Shown piece by piece: positions 8,370-16,165 of a stretch of DNA of 58,281 nt (positions are counted from its first letter, which is position 1; the number at the start of each line of letters is the position of its first letter). A model generated the notes under the pieces. The model searched no databases, was not told the DNA's origin, and saw nothing but the letters and a program-made list of their open reading frames with translations. The stretch covers positions 1-58,281 of the forward strand of contig JAPKZB010000093.1 in the NCBI GenBank assembly GCA_026393985.1. The letters are read 5' to 3'. This stretch comes from Acidobacteriota bacterium. Lineage in GTDB: Bacteria > Acidobacteriota > Terriglobia > Bryobacterales > Bryobacteraceae. Position numbers and translations under genes: made by a program.

Positions 8370-8402
8370 CTGATTTACGGGGTGTTTCTGATTTACGGGG
8401 TG
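8370..8402. repeat. 15-bp direct repeat, two copies at 18-bp spacing
   Basis: CTGATTTACGGGGTG occurs at 8370-8384 and again at 8388-8402, separated by TTT. The second copy contains TTTACG at 8392-8397, 18 bp upstream of the TATACT box of the gene at 8428. The pair may be a regulator site overlapping the -35 region, or a small duplication. Confidence 0.8.
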
Positions 8403-8415
8403 AAATGGGCCGCTA

Positions 8416-8421
8416 TATACT
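8416..8421 (+). promoter_or_regulatory. -10 box TATACT, leaderless arrangement
   Basis: TATACT ends 6 nt before the ATG at 8428, so transcription would begin at or next to the start codon. No ribosome-binding site precedes this ATG. Confidence 0.6.
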
Positions 8422-8427
8422 TGGGTT

Positions 8428-8940
8428 ATGAATCGCCGCGAGATTTTGCAGGTGGGTAGCGTTGCGCCGCTGGCGGGCGCCGGAGCTTTGGCGCAGATCT
8501 CTAGCGCGCCGGAGTGGAAGCCGGAGCTGTTTGACGCCCACGCCAACGAAACCGTGGTGGTGCTGACGGAGCTGATTATTCCGGCGACCGATACGCCGGG
8601 GGCGAAAGCGGCGCTGGTGAACCGCTGGCTGGACCGATTGTTGGCGGCCGGGCCGGTGGCGCAGCGCGATGCTTTTCTGGACGGGCTGCACTGGCTGGAT
8701 GGTCACTCGATCGGCTTGCACGGGGCGCCGTTTGTGAAATTGACCGAGGCGCAGCAGGTGGCGATCTTGCAGTCGCTCGATGTCGCCGGCGAGGGACCGG
8801 GACCGCGGTTTTTCCGGGGGGTGAAGGGATGGACGTCGCGGATCTACTACCAGACCGACATCGGGATGCGCGAGTTGAATAAGGGTGGGCGGGTGCCTTC
8901 GCCTCAGAACATGGGCTGCCGGCACACCAGCCACGCCTGA
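8428..8940 (+). CDS. Gluconate 2-dehydrogenase subunit 3 (gamma) family protein
   Basis: 170 residues starting with a Tat-like leader, MNRREILQVGSVAPLAGAGA. The mature domain has the family's ELIIPATDTPGAKAALVNRW and a late FFRGVKGWTSRIYYQTDIG segment. In known three-subunit membrane dehydrogenases this small subunit helps Tat export of the flavin (GMC) subunit. Here there is no GMC or cytochrome subunit next to it: downstream is folC, 6 bp away. It is therefore an orphan whose partner must be elsewhere. The TATACT box close to the ATG suggests a leaderless transcript. Confidence 0.88.
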   Translation: MNRREILQVGSVAPLAGAGALAQISSAPEWKPELFDAHANETVVVLTELIIPATDTPGAKAALVNRWLDRLLAAGPVAQRDAFLDGLHWLDGHSIGLHGAPFVKLTEAQQVAILQSLDVAGEGPGPRFFRGVKGWTSRIYYQTDIGMRELNKGGRVPSPQNMGCRHTSHA

Positions 8941-8946
8941 TCGCCC

Positions 8947-10137
8947 GTGCGGAACTATCCGGAGAGCGTCGAGTTCCTTTATACACTCGGCAATGAGCTG
9001 AAGTCTGCCAAGCTGGGCCTCGAACTGGTGGGCCTGTTGTGGCAGGCGATGGGTTTTCACGGGACGCAGCCTCCCGTAATCCACGTGGCCGGGACGAACG
9101 GCAAGGGCTCGACGTGCGCGATGATCGAAGCCGCGCTGCGGGCGGCGGGGGTGCGGACGGGTCTTTATACTTCGCCGCATCTGATTCACCCAACGGAGCG
9201 GATTCAGATCAACGGCCGGCCGATTACGCCGGAGCAGTTTGCGCACGCGTTTGATACGGTGCACCGGACGGCGCAGCGGTTGATTGCCGATGGGACGATT
9301 GCGCATCATCCGTCCTACTTTGAGACCGTGACGCTGATGGCGTTTGAAGTGTTCGTGGACCAGAACGTGGACCGCGCGGTGGTGGAGGTGGGCCTGGGCG
9401 GAAGGCTAGACGCGACCAACGTGGTGAAGCCGGAGCTGTGCGTGATCACGCCGGTGGATTTCGACCACGAGGAGTGGCTCGGCAAGACCATTGAGTCCAT
9501 CGCCTTTGAGAAGGCTGGGATTTTGAAGCCGGGGGTGCCGGCGGTGATTGCGGCGCAGCGGCCGGCGGCGCGGGCGGTGATTGAGGCGCGGGCGCGGGAG
9601 GTGGGTGCGCCGCTGTACTACGCCGCGGAGGTCACCGGCCCGGTGCCGTGTTCGCTCGCGGGTGAGCATCAGGTAGAGAACGCGAAGACGGCGGCGCGGG
9701 CGCTGCAGCTCTTGGGCATCCCGCTCGACGGCATGGCGCGGGCCACCTGGCCGGGACGGCTCGAGACGGTGAGCCGCGATCCGCTGATTATTCTGGATGG
9801 CGCGCACAACCCGGCCGGGGCAAAGGCGCTGGCGCGGTACGTGCAGCAGCAGTTTGCGGGCAAGCGGGTGGGGATGATTTTCGGGGCGATGCGGGATAAG
9901 GACGTCACCGAGATTTCTTCGATTCTGTTCCCGCTGGCCGATGAGCTGATTTGCACGGCGGCAGGGCAGGCGCGGGCGCTGCCGCCGGAGGCGATGCTGG
10001 CGATGACGCCGCACCCGAACGCGCGGACGGCAGCGACGATCGGCGAGGCGTTGGCGCTGCCGCGCGACTGCGATGTGCTGCTGATTACTGGCTCGCTGTA
10101 TCTGGTGGGAGAAGCGCGGGCTCTTTTGGTTTCCTGA
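8947..10137 (+). CDS. folC: Folylpolyglutamate synthase/dihydrofolate synthase
   Basis: 396 residues. FolC joins glutamate to dihydropteroate and adds further glutamates to folates, using ATP. The P-loop is HVAGTNGKGSTCAM; the family motif VEVGLGGRLDATNVV and the Mur-ligase C-terminal motif LDGAHNPAGAKAL are present. The start is GTG at 8947 (MRNYPESVEFLYTLG), matching the usual N-terminus of the family; no nearby in-frame ATG would do. It begins 6 bp after the previous stop and is followed after 1 bp by plsC, so it is in a tight operon. Length is slightly short of the E. coli enzyme but complete. Confidence 0.96.
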   Translation: MRNYPESVEFLYTLGNELKSAKLGLELVGLLWQAMGFHGTQPPVIHVAGTNGKGSTCAMIEAALRAAGVRTGLYTSPHLIHPTERIQINGRPITPEQFAHAFDTVHRTAQRLIADGTIAHHPSYFETVTLMAFEVFVDQNVDRAVVEVGLGGRLDATNVVKPELCVITPVDFDHEEWLGKTIESIAFEKAGILKPGVPAVIAAQRPAARAVIEARAREVGAPLYYAAEVTGPVPCSLAGEHQVENAKTAARALQLLGIPLDGMARATWPGRLETVSRDPLIILDGAHNPAGAKALARYVQQQFAGKRVGMIFGAMRDKDVTEISSILFPLADELICTAAGQARALPPEAMLAMTPHPNARTAATIGEALALPRDCDVLLITGSLYLVGEARALLVS

Positions 10138-10138
10138 C

Positions 10139-10861
10139 ATGTCTTTTGCCCTTCTCCGTACGATTGTGTTTACCGACCCGCTCATCGTCGTGGCGACGGT
10201 GGTGATGGGGATCATCAGTTACTGCCTGATTCCGCTCGACAAGGACGGGACCAAGCAGATCGCCTGCGCCAAGCTGTGGGGCTGGATGCTGACGAAGATC
10301 ATGGGGATGGACATGGTGGTGGAGGGTCTTGAGAACCTGGACCCGAAGGCGCATTACATCTTCGCGGGGAACCATCGCAGTTACTCGGATACCCCGGCGC
10401 TGCTCTACGCCCTGCCCTATAACTTCCGGTTCATGGCCAAGAGCGAGCTGTTTTCGATTCCCTTCATGGGGACGCATCTGCGGACGGCGGGGCATATTTC
10501 GGTATCGCTCGATAATCCGCGCGAGGCGGTGCGGAGCCTGACGCTGGCCGGGACGACGATCCGGGAGAAGCGGCTTTCGATTCTGATCTTTCCCGAAGGC
10601 GGACGGACGGAGGGCGAGCTCGAACCGTTCAAGGAAGGGGCGGCGATTTTGGGGATCAAGAGCGGGACGCCGATTGTGCCATTCGGGTTGATCGGGACGC
10701 GGGATGTGTTGCCGATGCACGGGGTGGCGATTCGCGGGGGGACGGTGGTGGTGCGGATCGGCAAGCCGATTCCGACCGAGGGGCTGGGCAACCGGGATAA
10801 GGGTGCTTTGACCGAGCGGCTGCGGAACGAGGTGGCGGCATTGCTCGGGGTTGCGCCCTAG
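10139..10861 (+). CDS. plsC: 1-acyl-sn-glycerol-3-phosphate acyltransferase
   Basis: 240 residues. PlsC transfers an acyl chain to lysophosphatidic acid at the inner face of the membrane. The acyltransferase blocks are NHRSYSDTPAL (the NHx4D catalytic motif, about residue 78), FPEGGRTEGE (block III, substrate binding) and GTPIVPFGL (block IV). An N-terminal hydrophobic stretch at about 18-32 (VATVVMGIISYCLIP) anchors it. The ATG follows the folC stop by one base, which implies coupled translation. The gene is whole. Confidence 0.95.
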   Translation: MSFALLRTIVFTDPLIVVATVVMGIISYCLIPLDKDGTKQIACAKLWGWMLTKIMGMDMVVEGLENLDPKAHYIFAGNHRSYSDTPALLYALPYNFRFMAKSELFSIPFMGTHLRTAGHISVSLDNPREAVRSLTLAGTTIREKRLSILIFPEGGRTEGELEPFKEGAAILGIKSGTPIVPFGLIGTRDVLPMHGVAIRGGTVVVRIGKPIPTEGLGNRDKGALTERLRNEVAALLGVAP

Positions 10862-10864
10862 GCC

Positions 10865-10870
10865 TATACT
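10865..10870 (+). promoter_or_regulatory. -10 box TATACT before the amidohydrolase gene
   Basis: TATACT lies 7 nt upstream of the ATG at 10878, with TTGCTC at 10841-10846 as a possible -35 (18-bp spacer), both at the very 3' end of plsC. The intervening GCAAGGA may also act as a ribosome-binding site if transcription starts further upstream. Confidence 0.5.
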
Positions 10871-10877
10871 GCAAGGA

Positions 10878-11981
10878 ATGAAAAAGGCTCTCCTGCTGGT
10901 GATACCGGTGGCGCTGCTGGCGCAGCCGGAGTTCCCGCTTCCGGATAAGAATGCGGTGATCTCCTTTGAGGACTACAACCCGAAGTCGGGCTTGAAGGTG
11001 GACGAACACATCGTGAAGCGGGCCAAATACCCGTTTATCGACGTGCACAACCATCAGCGCGGGGAGATGAACAAGGCGGCGCTCGACAAGCTCGTCAAGG
11101 ACATGGACGGGCTGAATCTACAGGTGATGGTGAACCTTTCGGGGAGCTATGGCGACCGGCTGAAGAAGACGGTGGACAACATGAAGGGCAACTATCCGAA
11201 GCGCTTCGTGGTGTTTGCCAACCTGAACTTCGAGGACATGGAGGCGCCGGACTATCCGGACGTGGTCGCCAAGCAACTGGAGCAGGACATTAAGAACGGG
11301 GCGCAGGGATTGAAGTTTTTCAAGAACTTCGGCATGGACCTGCGGATCAAGAGCGGTGAGCGAATCAAGGTAGACGACCCGCGCTTCGACAAGGCTTTTG
11401 AGGTCTGCGCGAAGTATAAGATACCGGTGCTGATCCATACCGCCGAGCCGCGGCAGTTTTTCCAGCCCTGGGACAAGGACAACGAGCGTTGGCTCGAACT
11501 CAAGCAGTTCCCGAGCCGTTACCGTCCGCCAAACAAGTATCCGACGTGGGAGACGCTCATGGCCGAGCAGTATTCGCTGGTGGGTCGCCACCCGAAGACC
11601 ACCTTCATCAACGCCCATCTGGGTTGGCTGGGCGGGGATCTGGCCGAGCTCGGCAAGTTGATGGACAAGTACCCGAACATGCTGACCGAAGTGGGGGCCG
11701 TGCTGGCCGAGCTGGGCCGGCAGCCGCGGACGGCGCGGGCGTGGTTCATCAAGTATCAGGACCGGGTGCTGTTTGGCAAGGACATCTGGGAGACGAGCGA
11801 GTACTTCACCTACTTCCGGGTTTTTGAGACGGCGGACGAGTACTTTGACTACTACCGGAAGCGGCATGCGTTCTGGAAGATGTACGGGATGGACTTGCCG
11901 GACGAGGTGCTGAAGAAGCTGTACTACAAGAACGCGCTGCGGATCATTCCGGGCATTGACGCCTCGCAGTTTCCCCGGTAA
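10878..11981 (+). CDS. Secreted amidohydrolase (COG2159-type TIM-barrel hydrolase)
   Basis: 367 residues from the ATG at 10878 (MKKALLLVIPVALLAQ, signal peptide); an upstream in-frame ATG at 10851 lies inside plsC and is less likely. The barrel has a first metal motif FIDVHNHQ, the conserved strand LKFFKNFGMDLR, VLIHTAEP and TFINAHLGWLGGDL with further His ligands, and LFGKDIWET, where the family usually has its last Asp. Members include decarboxylases and amidohydrolases of aromatic acids. The substrate is unknown. The stop codon overlaps the Hsp15-like gene start (TAATG). Confidence 0.88.
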   Translation: MKKALLLVIPVALLAQPEFPLPDKNAVISFEDYNPKSGLKVDEHIVKRAKYPFIDVHNHQRGEMNKAALDKLVKDMDGLNLQVMVNLSGSYGDRLKKTVDNMKGNYPKRFVVFANLNFEDMEAPDYPDVVAKQLEQDIKNGAQGLKFFKNFGMDLRIKSGERIKVDDPRFDKAFEVCAKYKIPVLIHTAEPRQFFQPWDKDNERWLELKQFPSRYRPPNKYPTWETLMAEQYSLVGRHPKTTFINAHLGWLGGDLAELGKLMDKYPNMLTEVGAVLAELGRQPRTARAWFIKYQDRVLFGKDIWETSEYFTYFRVFETADEYFDYYRKRHAFWKMYGMDLPDEVLKKLYYKNALRIIPGIDASQFPR

Positions 11982-12346
11982 TGCGGATCGATAAATGGTT
12001 ATGGGCGGCCCGGTTCTTCAAGACCCGGGCTTTGGCCATTAAGGCTTGCGACCTGGGCCGGGTGGAGTGGAACGGGCAGACGGCGAAGCCGGCGCGGGAG
12101 GTACGGGTGGGCGACCGGCTGCGCATCAAGACCGAGGCGGGCGAGTATGAGGTGGAGGTGCTGGGCCTGAGCGAGATGCGGGGCCCGGCAGCGGTGGCGC
12201 AGACGCTGTACAGCGAATCGGCCGAGAGCCGGGAGCGGCGGCAGTTGGCGATTGAGGCGCGGAAGGCGATGCCGTTTTATCCGGAGGGGAAGCCTTCGAA
12301 GAAAGACCGGCGGAAGATTATCCGGTTTCAGGGCCGGGATCAGTAG
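11981..12346 (+). CDS. hslR: S4-domain RNA-binding protein, Hsp15 (HslR) family
   Basis: 121 residues. The S4 fold is at the N-terminus (MRIDKWLWAARFFKTRALA, then VGDRLRIKTEAGEYEVEVL), followed by a basic tail ending FYPEGKPSKKDRRKII. Hsp15 binds 50S subunits that carry stalled nascent chains after heat shock and helps recycle them. The start codon overlaps the amidohydrolase stop as TAATG, giving strong translational coupling between unrelated functions. The 3' end overlaps the convergent DUF6351 gene by 7 bp. Confidence 0.9.
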   Translation: MRIDKWLWAARFFKTRALAIKACDLGRVEWNGQTAKPAREVRVGDRLRIKTEAGEYEVEVLGLSEMRGPAAVAQTLYSESAESRERRQLAIEARKAMPFYPEGKPSKKDRRKIIRFQGRDQ

Positions 12347-14295
12347 CGGAGCCAGGTGCCGAGGGGCGGCTGCTGCTCGACGCCGGGGCGGGACCAGTCG
12401 CAGACGCCGGTGGGGAAGATTTTGGCGAGGCGTTCGCGTTCGGCGGGGGCGAAGGGGACCTGGTAGTCGGCCGGGTCGAGGGGCTTGAGGCGGCATTGGA
12501 TAACGTCGTTGGTGACGGGTCCGCCGGCGGCCATGCGGGGGGAAGGAGAGGTGGGATAGAACTCGTTGCAGCGGCCGCCGGAGAAGGTTTGGGTTTCGAG
12601 GATGCGTTCGCCGGAGGGGGAGACGCAGGCGTCGACGAGGTCGGCGGGCCGGCGGCCGGTGGTGAGCCACTCATCCATTTTCGCGATGGCGAAGGAGGCC
12701 TGGTTGTGGGCGGCGTCGCTTAAGAGGATGACGTGGTTAGAAAGAGTGCCGTTGGCGCGGCGGAGGCGTTCGCGAAAGGCGTAGGAGTGGTACTTGAGAT
12801 GGACGTCGCCTTGGGGGGAGCCGTCCTGATAGACGCGGACGTCGATGATGGGGAGGTTTGCGAGGCCGAGGCCGCCGTGGGTGATGCGGCCGGTTTGATA
12901 GGCGGCGCGGACGGCGGCGGGGTCGGCGACGGTGCGGGCGGGGACGAGGTTGCCGTCGTTGTCGTAGCCGCCGATGCGTTCGTTGAGGTCGAGGAACTGG
13001 GCGGGGGAGATGGCGCCCGAGTTGAGGGCGGCGAGGCCGTACTGGACGCCGGTGTTATCGAGGGCGCGGCGGGCGAAGCCGGTGAGCGGGTCGCGGCCGT
13101 AGACGTTGACGTTGTGGTCGAAGATGTCGCAGCGGGCGCCGGCGCGGTGGAGGACGGGATGGTAGCGGAGTTCGACGGGGAGTTGGGGCGGGCAGAAGGT
13201 TTGGGGGTGGATGCGGCCGGCGCCGGGGGCGGGGCCGGCGATGTTGGCGAGATTGGCGGGGCCGGCGATGGCGGATTTCTGGGCGGCGGTGAGGGAGGAG
13301 CGGGTGAAGTAGGCGTCGAGGAGTTGGGCGTCGGTGAGGAACTGGGTGGTGGCGAGGACTTCGGGGAAGGTGGCGCTGGGGATGATGCCGTCGAGGAGGC
13401 CGGGGTAGTTGTCGGCGATCTGGATCTGCTGGTAGGCGCCGCCGGAGCCGCCGCGGCCGAAGGTGAAGCGGGGCGGGCCGTAGGATTCGATGAAGCGTTC
13501 CTTGACCATCATCATGGTTTCGGCGGCGGTGACGTCCTGGCAGTTGTTGCCGAAGACGTTGAGGGTGGCGGCGGCTTCGGCGTAGCCGCGGCCGACGATG
13601 TCGTCGCTGACGGGGAGCGGGAGGGAGCCGCCCTGGCGGTACCAGCCGCCGGTGCAGCCGCCGCCGAAGGAGTAGAGGAAACGCTGGTTCCAGGCCGGGG
13701 GCGGGGCAAAGGGGGAGGGTGCGGGATTGGCGGTGGGATCGTGGAGGATGGCGGTTTGGTAGATGGCGCGGTTGCGGGTGCCGGTTTCGAGGCGGACGAT
13801 GTAGGGGACGGTGCGGCCGAGGGTGGTGGTGGTGCGGGCGACGTCAGGGGGGAGAGAAGTAAGGGAAGGCAGGGGTTTGAGCGGGCCGTAGGGGGTGGGG
13901 CGGTAGAGGTAGGTGACGACGGTGCGGGTGGTGCAATCGGCGTCGAGGGGCGGGCCGAGGAGGCTGCCGTCGGGGAGGGCGAAGGAGGCGGATTCGCAGA
14001 CGAAGGGTTGCTGGTGGGGGCCGGAGAAGACGGGGCCGGCGGCGGGGAAGTTGGTGAGGGGGAGTTGCTGGCCGCCGGCGGTGAGGAGATTGGAGCCGGG
14101 GCGAAGGCCGGTGACGAGGCCGAGGAGGGCGGCGCCGGCGGGGCGGAAGGAGCTGGTGATATCGCGGCCGTTGAGCTGGATAGCAATAGGGCGGGAGTCG
14201 GCGGGTTCGATGCGGACGAGGACGTCGCCGCCGGTGACGCGGTCGGGGGCAGCGGAGAGGGTGAGGATTTGGAGGGCTAGAGCGAGAGGGGGCAT
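12340..14295 (-). CDS. Secreted DUF6351-family alpha/beta-hydrolase-like protein
   Basis: 651 residues from the ATG at 14295 (MPPLALALQILTLSAAPD, signal peptide); the longer open frame upstream overlaps the divergent gene and is rejected. An N-terminal beta domain (about 20-100) precedes the hydrolase part. The nucleophile elbow is FGRGGSGGAYQQ, with Ser as candidate nucleophile; a His is in LLSDAAHNQASF. Conserved segments FSFGGGCTGG-like (LYSFGGGCTGGWY) and LNVFGNNCQD match DUF6351, related to tannase/feruloyl-esterase-like enzymes. The true substrate is unknown. A -10 (TATCTA) only 8 nt upstream implies a leaderless mRNA. Confidence 0.86.
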   Translation of the reverse strand: MPPLALALQILTLSAAPDRVTGGDVLVRIEPADSRPIAIQLNGRDITSSFRPAGAALLGLVTGLRPGSNLLTAGGQQLPLTNFPAAGPVFSGPHQQPFVCESASFALPDGSLLGPPLDADCTTRTVVTYLYRPTPYGPLKPLPSLTSLPPDVARTTTTLGRTVPYIVRLETGTRNRAIYQTAILHDPTANPAPSPFAPPPAWNQRFLYSFGGGCTGGWYRQGGSLPLPVSDDIVGRGYAEAAATLNVFGNNCQDVTAAETMMMVKERFIESYGPPRFTFGRGGSGGAYQQIQIADNYPGLLDGIIPSATFPEVLATTQFLTDAQLLDAYFTRSSLTAAQKSAIAGPANLANIAGPAPGAGRIHPQTFCPPQLPVELRYHPVLHRAGARCDIFDHNVNVYGRDPLTGFARRALDNTGVQYGLAALNSGAISPAQFLDLNERIGGYDNDGNLVPARTVADPAAVRAAYQTGRITHGGLGLANLPIIDVRVYQDGSPQGDVHLKYHSYAFRERLRRANGTLSNHVILLSDAAHNQASFAIAKMDEWLTTGRRPADLVDACVSPSGERILETQTFSGGRCNEFYPTSPSPRMAAGGPVTNDVIQCRLKPLDPADYQVPFAPAERERLAKIFPTGVCDWSRPGVEQQPPLGTWLRY

Positions 14296-14301
14296 ATGCG
14301 A

Positions 14302-14309
14302 TATAGATA
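14302..14309. promoter_or_regulatory. Shared bidirectional -10 element in a 21-bp divergent intergenic region
   Basis: TATAGATA reads TATAGA on the + strand (9 nt before the ATG at 14317) and TATCTA on the - strand (8 nt before the ATG at 14295). Only 21 bp separate the two start codons, so both genes would have to be transcribed leaderless from overlapping promoters. Confidence 0.5.
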
Positions 14310-14316
14310 GGGTCTT

Positions 14317-15330
14317 ATGAATCGAGAGTATACGCGAAGAGGGGTGATGGGCATGCTGGGGGCGGCCGGATTGGCGGCGCAGACGCCGCGGGACTGGACG
14401 GGGCAGCAGCCGATCCAGTATCCGGACCCGGACGTGGAGGCGCTGGACCCGCGGTTTCGGAAGTATATGGTGGGGAACACGAGCATCCGGCGGCTGCACA
14501 TTGGAACGTCGTGGGCCGAGGGGCCGGCGTGGAACGGGGTGGGCAAGTATTTGGTATGGAGCGATATTCCGGGCAACGTGCAGCTGCGGTGGATTGAGGA
14601 CGACCGGCGGGTGACGGTGTTTCGGAACCCGGCGGGGTTCAGCAACGGGAACACGTTTGATTATGAGGGGCGGCAGCTATCGGCCGAGCACGGGGGGCGG
14701 CGGGTGGTGCGGTATGAGTACAACGGGACGGTGAGCGTGATGGCCGAGCGGTTTGAGGGCAAGCGGCTGAACTCGCCGAATGATCTGGTGGTGCATCCGG
14801 ACGGGAGCGTGTGGTTTACGGATCCGCCGTACGGGATCAGCGGGGACTACGAGGGGTTCAAGGCGGCCAAGGAGTTGAAGGAGGCGGTGTACCGGGTGGA
14901 CGGGAAGACGGGGCAGATTACGAAGGTGACGGACGAGGTGAGTGCGCCGAACGGGATCTGTTTTTCGCCGGACTATAAGCGGCTGTACGTGGCGGATACG
15001 GGGGCGGGCGGGCGCGACTTGAAGGTTTGGACGGTGAACGGGGCGGGGTTGACGGGGGGGAAGCGGTTGGCGGTGTTGGATAATCCGGTGACGAAGGGGC
15101 CTTCGGCGGCGGACGGGATTCGGTGTGACGTGGACGGGAATGTCTGGGGCGGGGCGCGGCCGGGGGTGCAGGTGGTGACGCCGGAGGGGGAGCGGATTGG
15201 GTTGATCAAGCTGCCGGAGAGCTGCGCGAATGTGTGTTTTGGGGGGGCGCGGCGGAACCGGTTGTTTATGACGGCGAGCCAGTCGTTGTATGCGTTGTAT
15301 GTGAACACGACGGGGGCGCATATCTGTTAG
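14317..15330 (+). CDS. SMP-30/gluconolactonase/LRE-family protein
   Basis: 337 residues. A Tat-like leader (TRRGVMGMLGAAGLAAQ) is followed by a six-bladed beta-propeller. Family landmarks are EGPAWNGVGKYLVWSDIP (first metal Glu), LNSPNDLVVHPDGSVWFTD (Asn and Asp), APNGICFSPDYKRLYVAD (Asn) and ADGIRCDVDGNVW (Asp); these four residues bind the divalent metal in gluconolactonases and lactone hydrolases. Probably a periplasmic sugar-lactone hydrolase; exact substrate unknown. It is divergent from the DUF6351 esterase across only 21 bp. Confidence 0.92.
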   Translation: MNREYTRRGVMGMLGAAGLAAQTPRDWTGQQPIQYPDPDVEALDPRFRKYMVGNTSIRRLHIGTSWAEGPAWNGVGKYLVWSDIPGNVQLRWIEDDRRVTVFRNPAGFSNGNTFDYEGRQLSAEHGGRRVVRYEYNGTVSVMAERFEGKRLNSPNDLVVHPDGSVWFTDPPYGISGDYEGFKAAKELKEAVYRVDGKTGQITKVTDEVSAPNGICFSPDYKRLYVADTGAGGRDLKVWTVNGAGLTGGKRLAVLDNPVTKGPSAADGIRCDVDGNVWGGARPGVQVVTPEGERIGLIKLPESCANVCFGGARRNRLFMTASQSLYALYVNTTGAHIC

Positions 15331-15340
15331 GGGCGGGGGA

Positions 15341-15346
15341 TAGACT
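15341..15346 (+). promoter_or_regulatory. -10 box TAGACT before the small-protein/HEPN pair
   Basis: TAGACT ends 6 nt before the ATG at 15353, the same leaderless arrangement seen elsewhere in the window. No ribosome-binding site precedes the ATG. Confidence 0.5.
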
Positions 15347-15352
15347 GAAAGT

Positions 15353-15676
15353 ATGGTCGTAGCAACGGGTTACATTGATCAAGCGAAGCTGGCGAGTGAG
15401 GTAGAGAAGGCGGCGAGCAAGCTGGGTCCGGAGGTGGTTCGGTTGAAGCACCGGTTGGGCCCGGATACGAACGGGGATCCGTCGATTGACTTTCGGATTG
15501 TGTTGGCGGACGATGTGGTTCAAAAAGCGATCCATGAGGACACGGTGGCGGAGGTGACGGGCAGGATCATGGGTACGCTTTTCGAGGAGCTGCACCCTTA
15601 TGAGAATTGGGGGTTGGTGCCTTATTTCGCTTTTCGGAGCCTTACGGAGGAGCCGACGCCCGGGGAGTGGGCCTGA
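15353..15676 (+). CDS. Small conserved partner of a HEPN protein
   Basis: 107 residues, soluble. After a helix with KLASEVEKAASKLGPEV it has the segment GPDTNGDPSIDFRIVLADD, a pattern I recognise from short proteins encoded next to HEPN-domain proteins in other bacteria; no formal function is established to my knowledge. No nucleotidyltransferase GSxxxGxxxxxSDxD motif is present, so it is not a classical MNT antitoxin. The HEPN gene begins 6 bp downstream, so the two are co-translated. A toxin-antitoxin-like relation is possible, this one being the putative antitoxin; that is inference. Confidence 0.75.
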   Translation: MVVATGYIDQAKLASEVEKAASKLGPEVVRLKHRLGPDTNGDPSIDFRIVLADDVVQKAIHEDTVAEVTGRIMGTLFEELHPYENWGLVPYFAFRSLTEEPTPGEWA

Positions 15677-15682
15677 CGGGGC

Positions 15683-16165
15683 ATGACGTTCCACGAGGAA
15701 CTCCTAGCGCAGGCCGGGGAACTGGTGAATAAGAGCCAGCCGGGCGCTACGCAGGCCGACCTGCGGCGGGCCGTTTCCGCTGCGTACTATGCCCTTTTTC
15801 ATCTGCTGGTGAGCGAGGCAACGCTCAACTGGAAGCGCGACAGCTCGCGAGATGCCTTTGGACGAATGTTCGACCATGGGCTGATGCGAAAAGCCTCTCA
15901 GCGGATGGCCGACTCTAACCGGTCTCCTATGGCGGGAGAGGATTCGGAAGTCGTGCGGAAACTGAGGAAGGTGGCGAAAGGGTTTGTACAATTGCAGCAA
16001 AAGCGCCACCTCGCGGACTATGACAACGGGACTCGCTGGACCCCATTCGAGGCGCTGCAGGAGGTATCGATAGCGCGGGAGGCGTTTGCGGTTTGGGCGA
16101 CGATTCGAAGCGAGGACCTGGCGCAGGAGTATCTGGTGTCGCTGCTGATCCGGCCGCGGGAGTGA
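15683..16165 (+). CDS. HEPN domain-containing protein (putative toxin/RNase-like)
   Basis: 160 residues, all helical. The first HEPN helix pair shows RRAVSAAYYALFHLLVSEA (about 28-46), the SxAYYALFH signature of the family. The second shows KRHLADYDNG (107-116), the position where HEPN RNases carry Rx4-6H; here the pattern is R-H-x-A-D-Y, so RNase activity is not assured. It follows the small partner gene by 6 bp. Its base composition is less G-skewed than its neighbours, in keeping with a mobile accessory pair. Between it and the next gene (16166-16390) I see only short hairpins, for example GTTGC-TTTG-GCAAC at 16256-16269. Confidence 0.82.
   Translation: MTFHEELLAQAGELVNKSQPGATQADLRRAVSAAYYALFHLLVSEATLNWKRDSSRDAFGRMFDHGLMRKASQRMADSNRSPMAGEDSEVVRKLRKVAKGFVQLQQKRHLADYDNGTRWTPFEALQEVSIAREAFAVWATIRSEDLAQEYLVSLLIRPRE

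Noticed and set aside
12733-14280. 515-residue open frame on the + strand, Gly/Ala/Val-rich
   Set aside because: Antisense shadow of the DUF6351 gene; no motif, and composition expected from the complement of a real gene. The same applies to long + frames at 16409-17668, 18735-19991, 43986-45644, 49920-51410 and 54410-56035.
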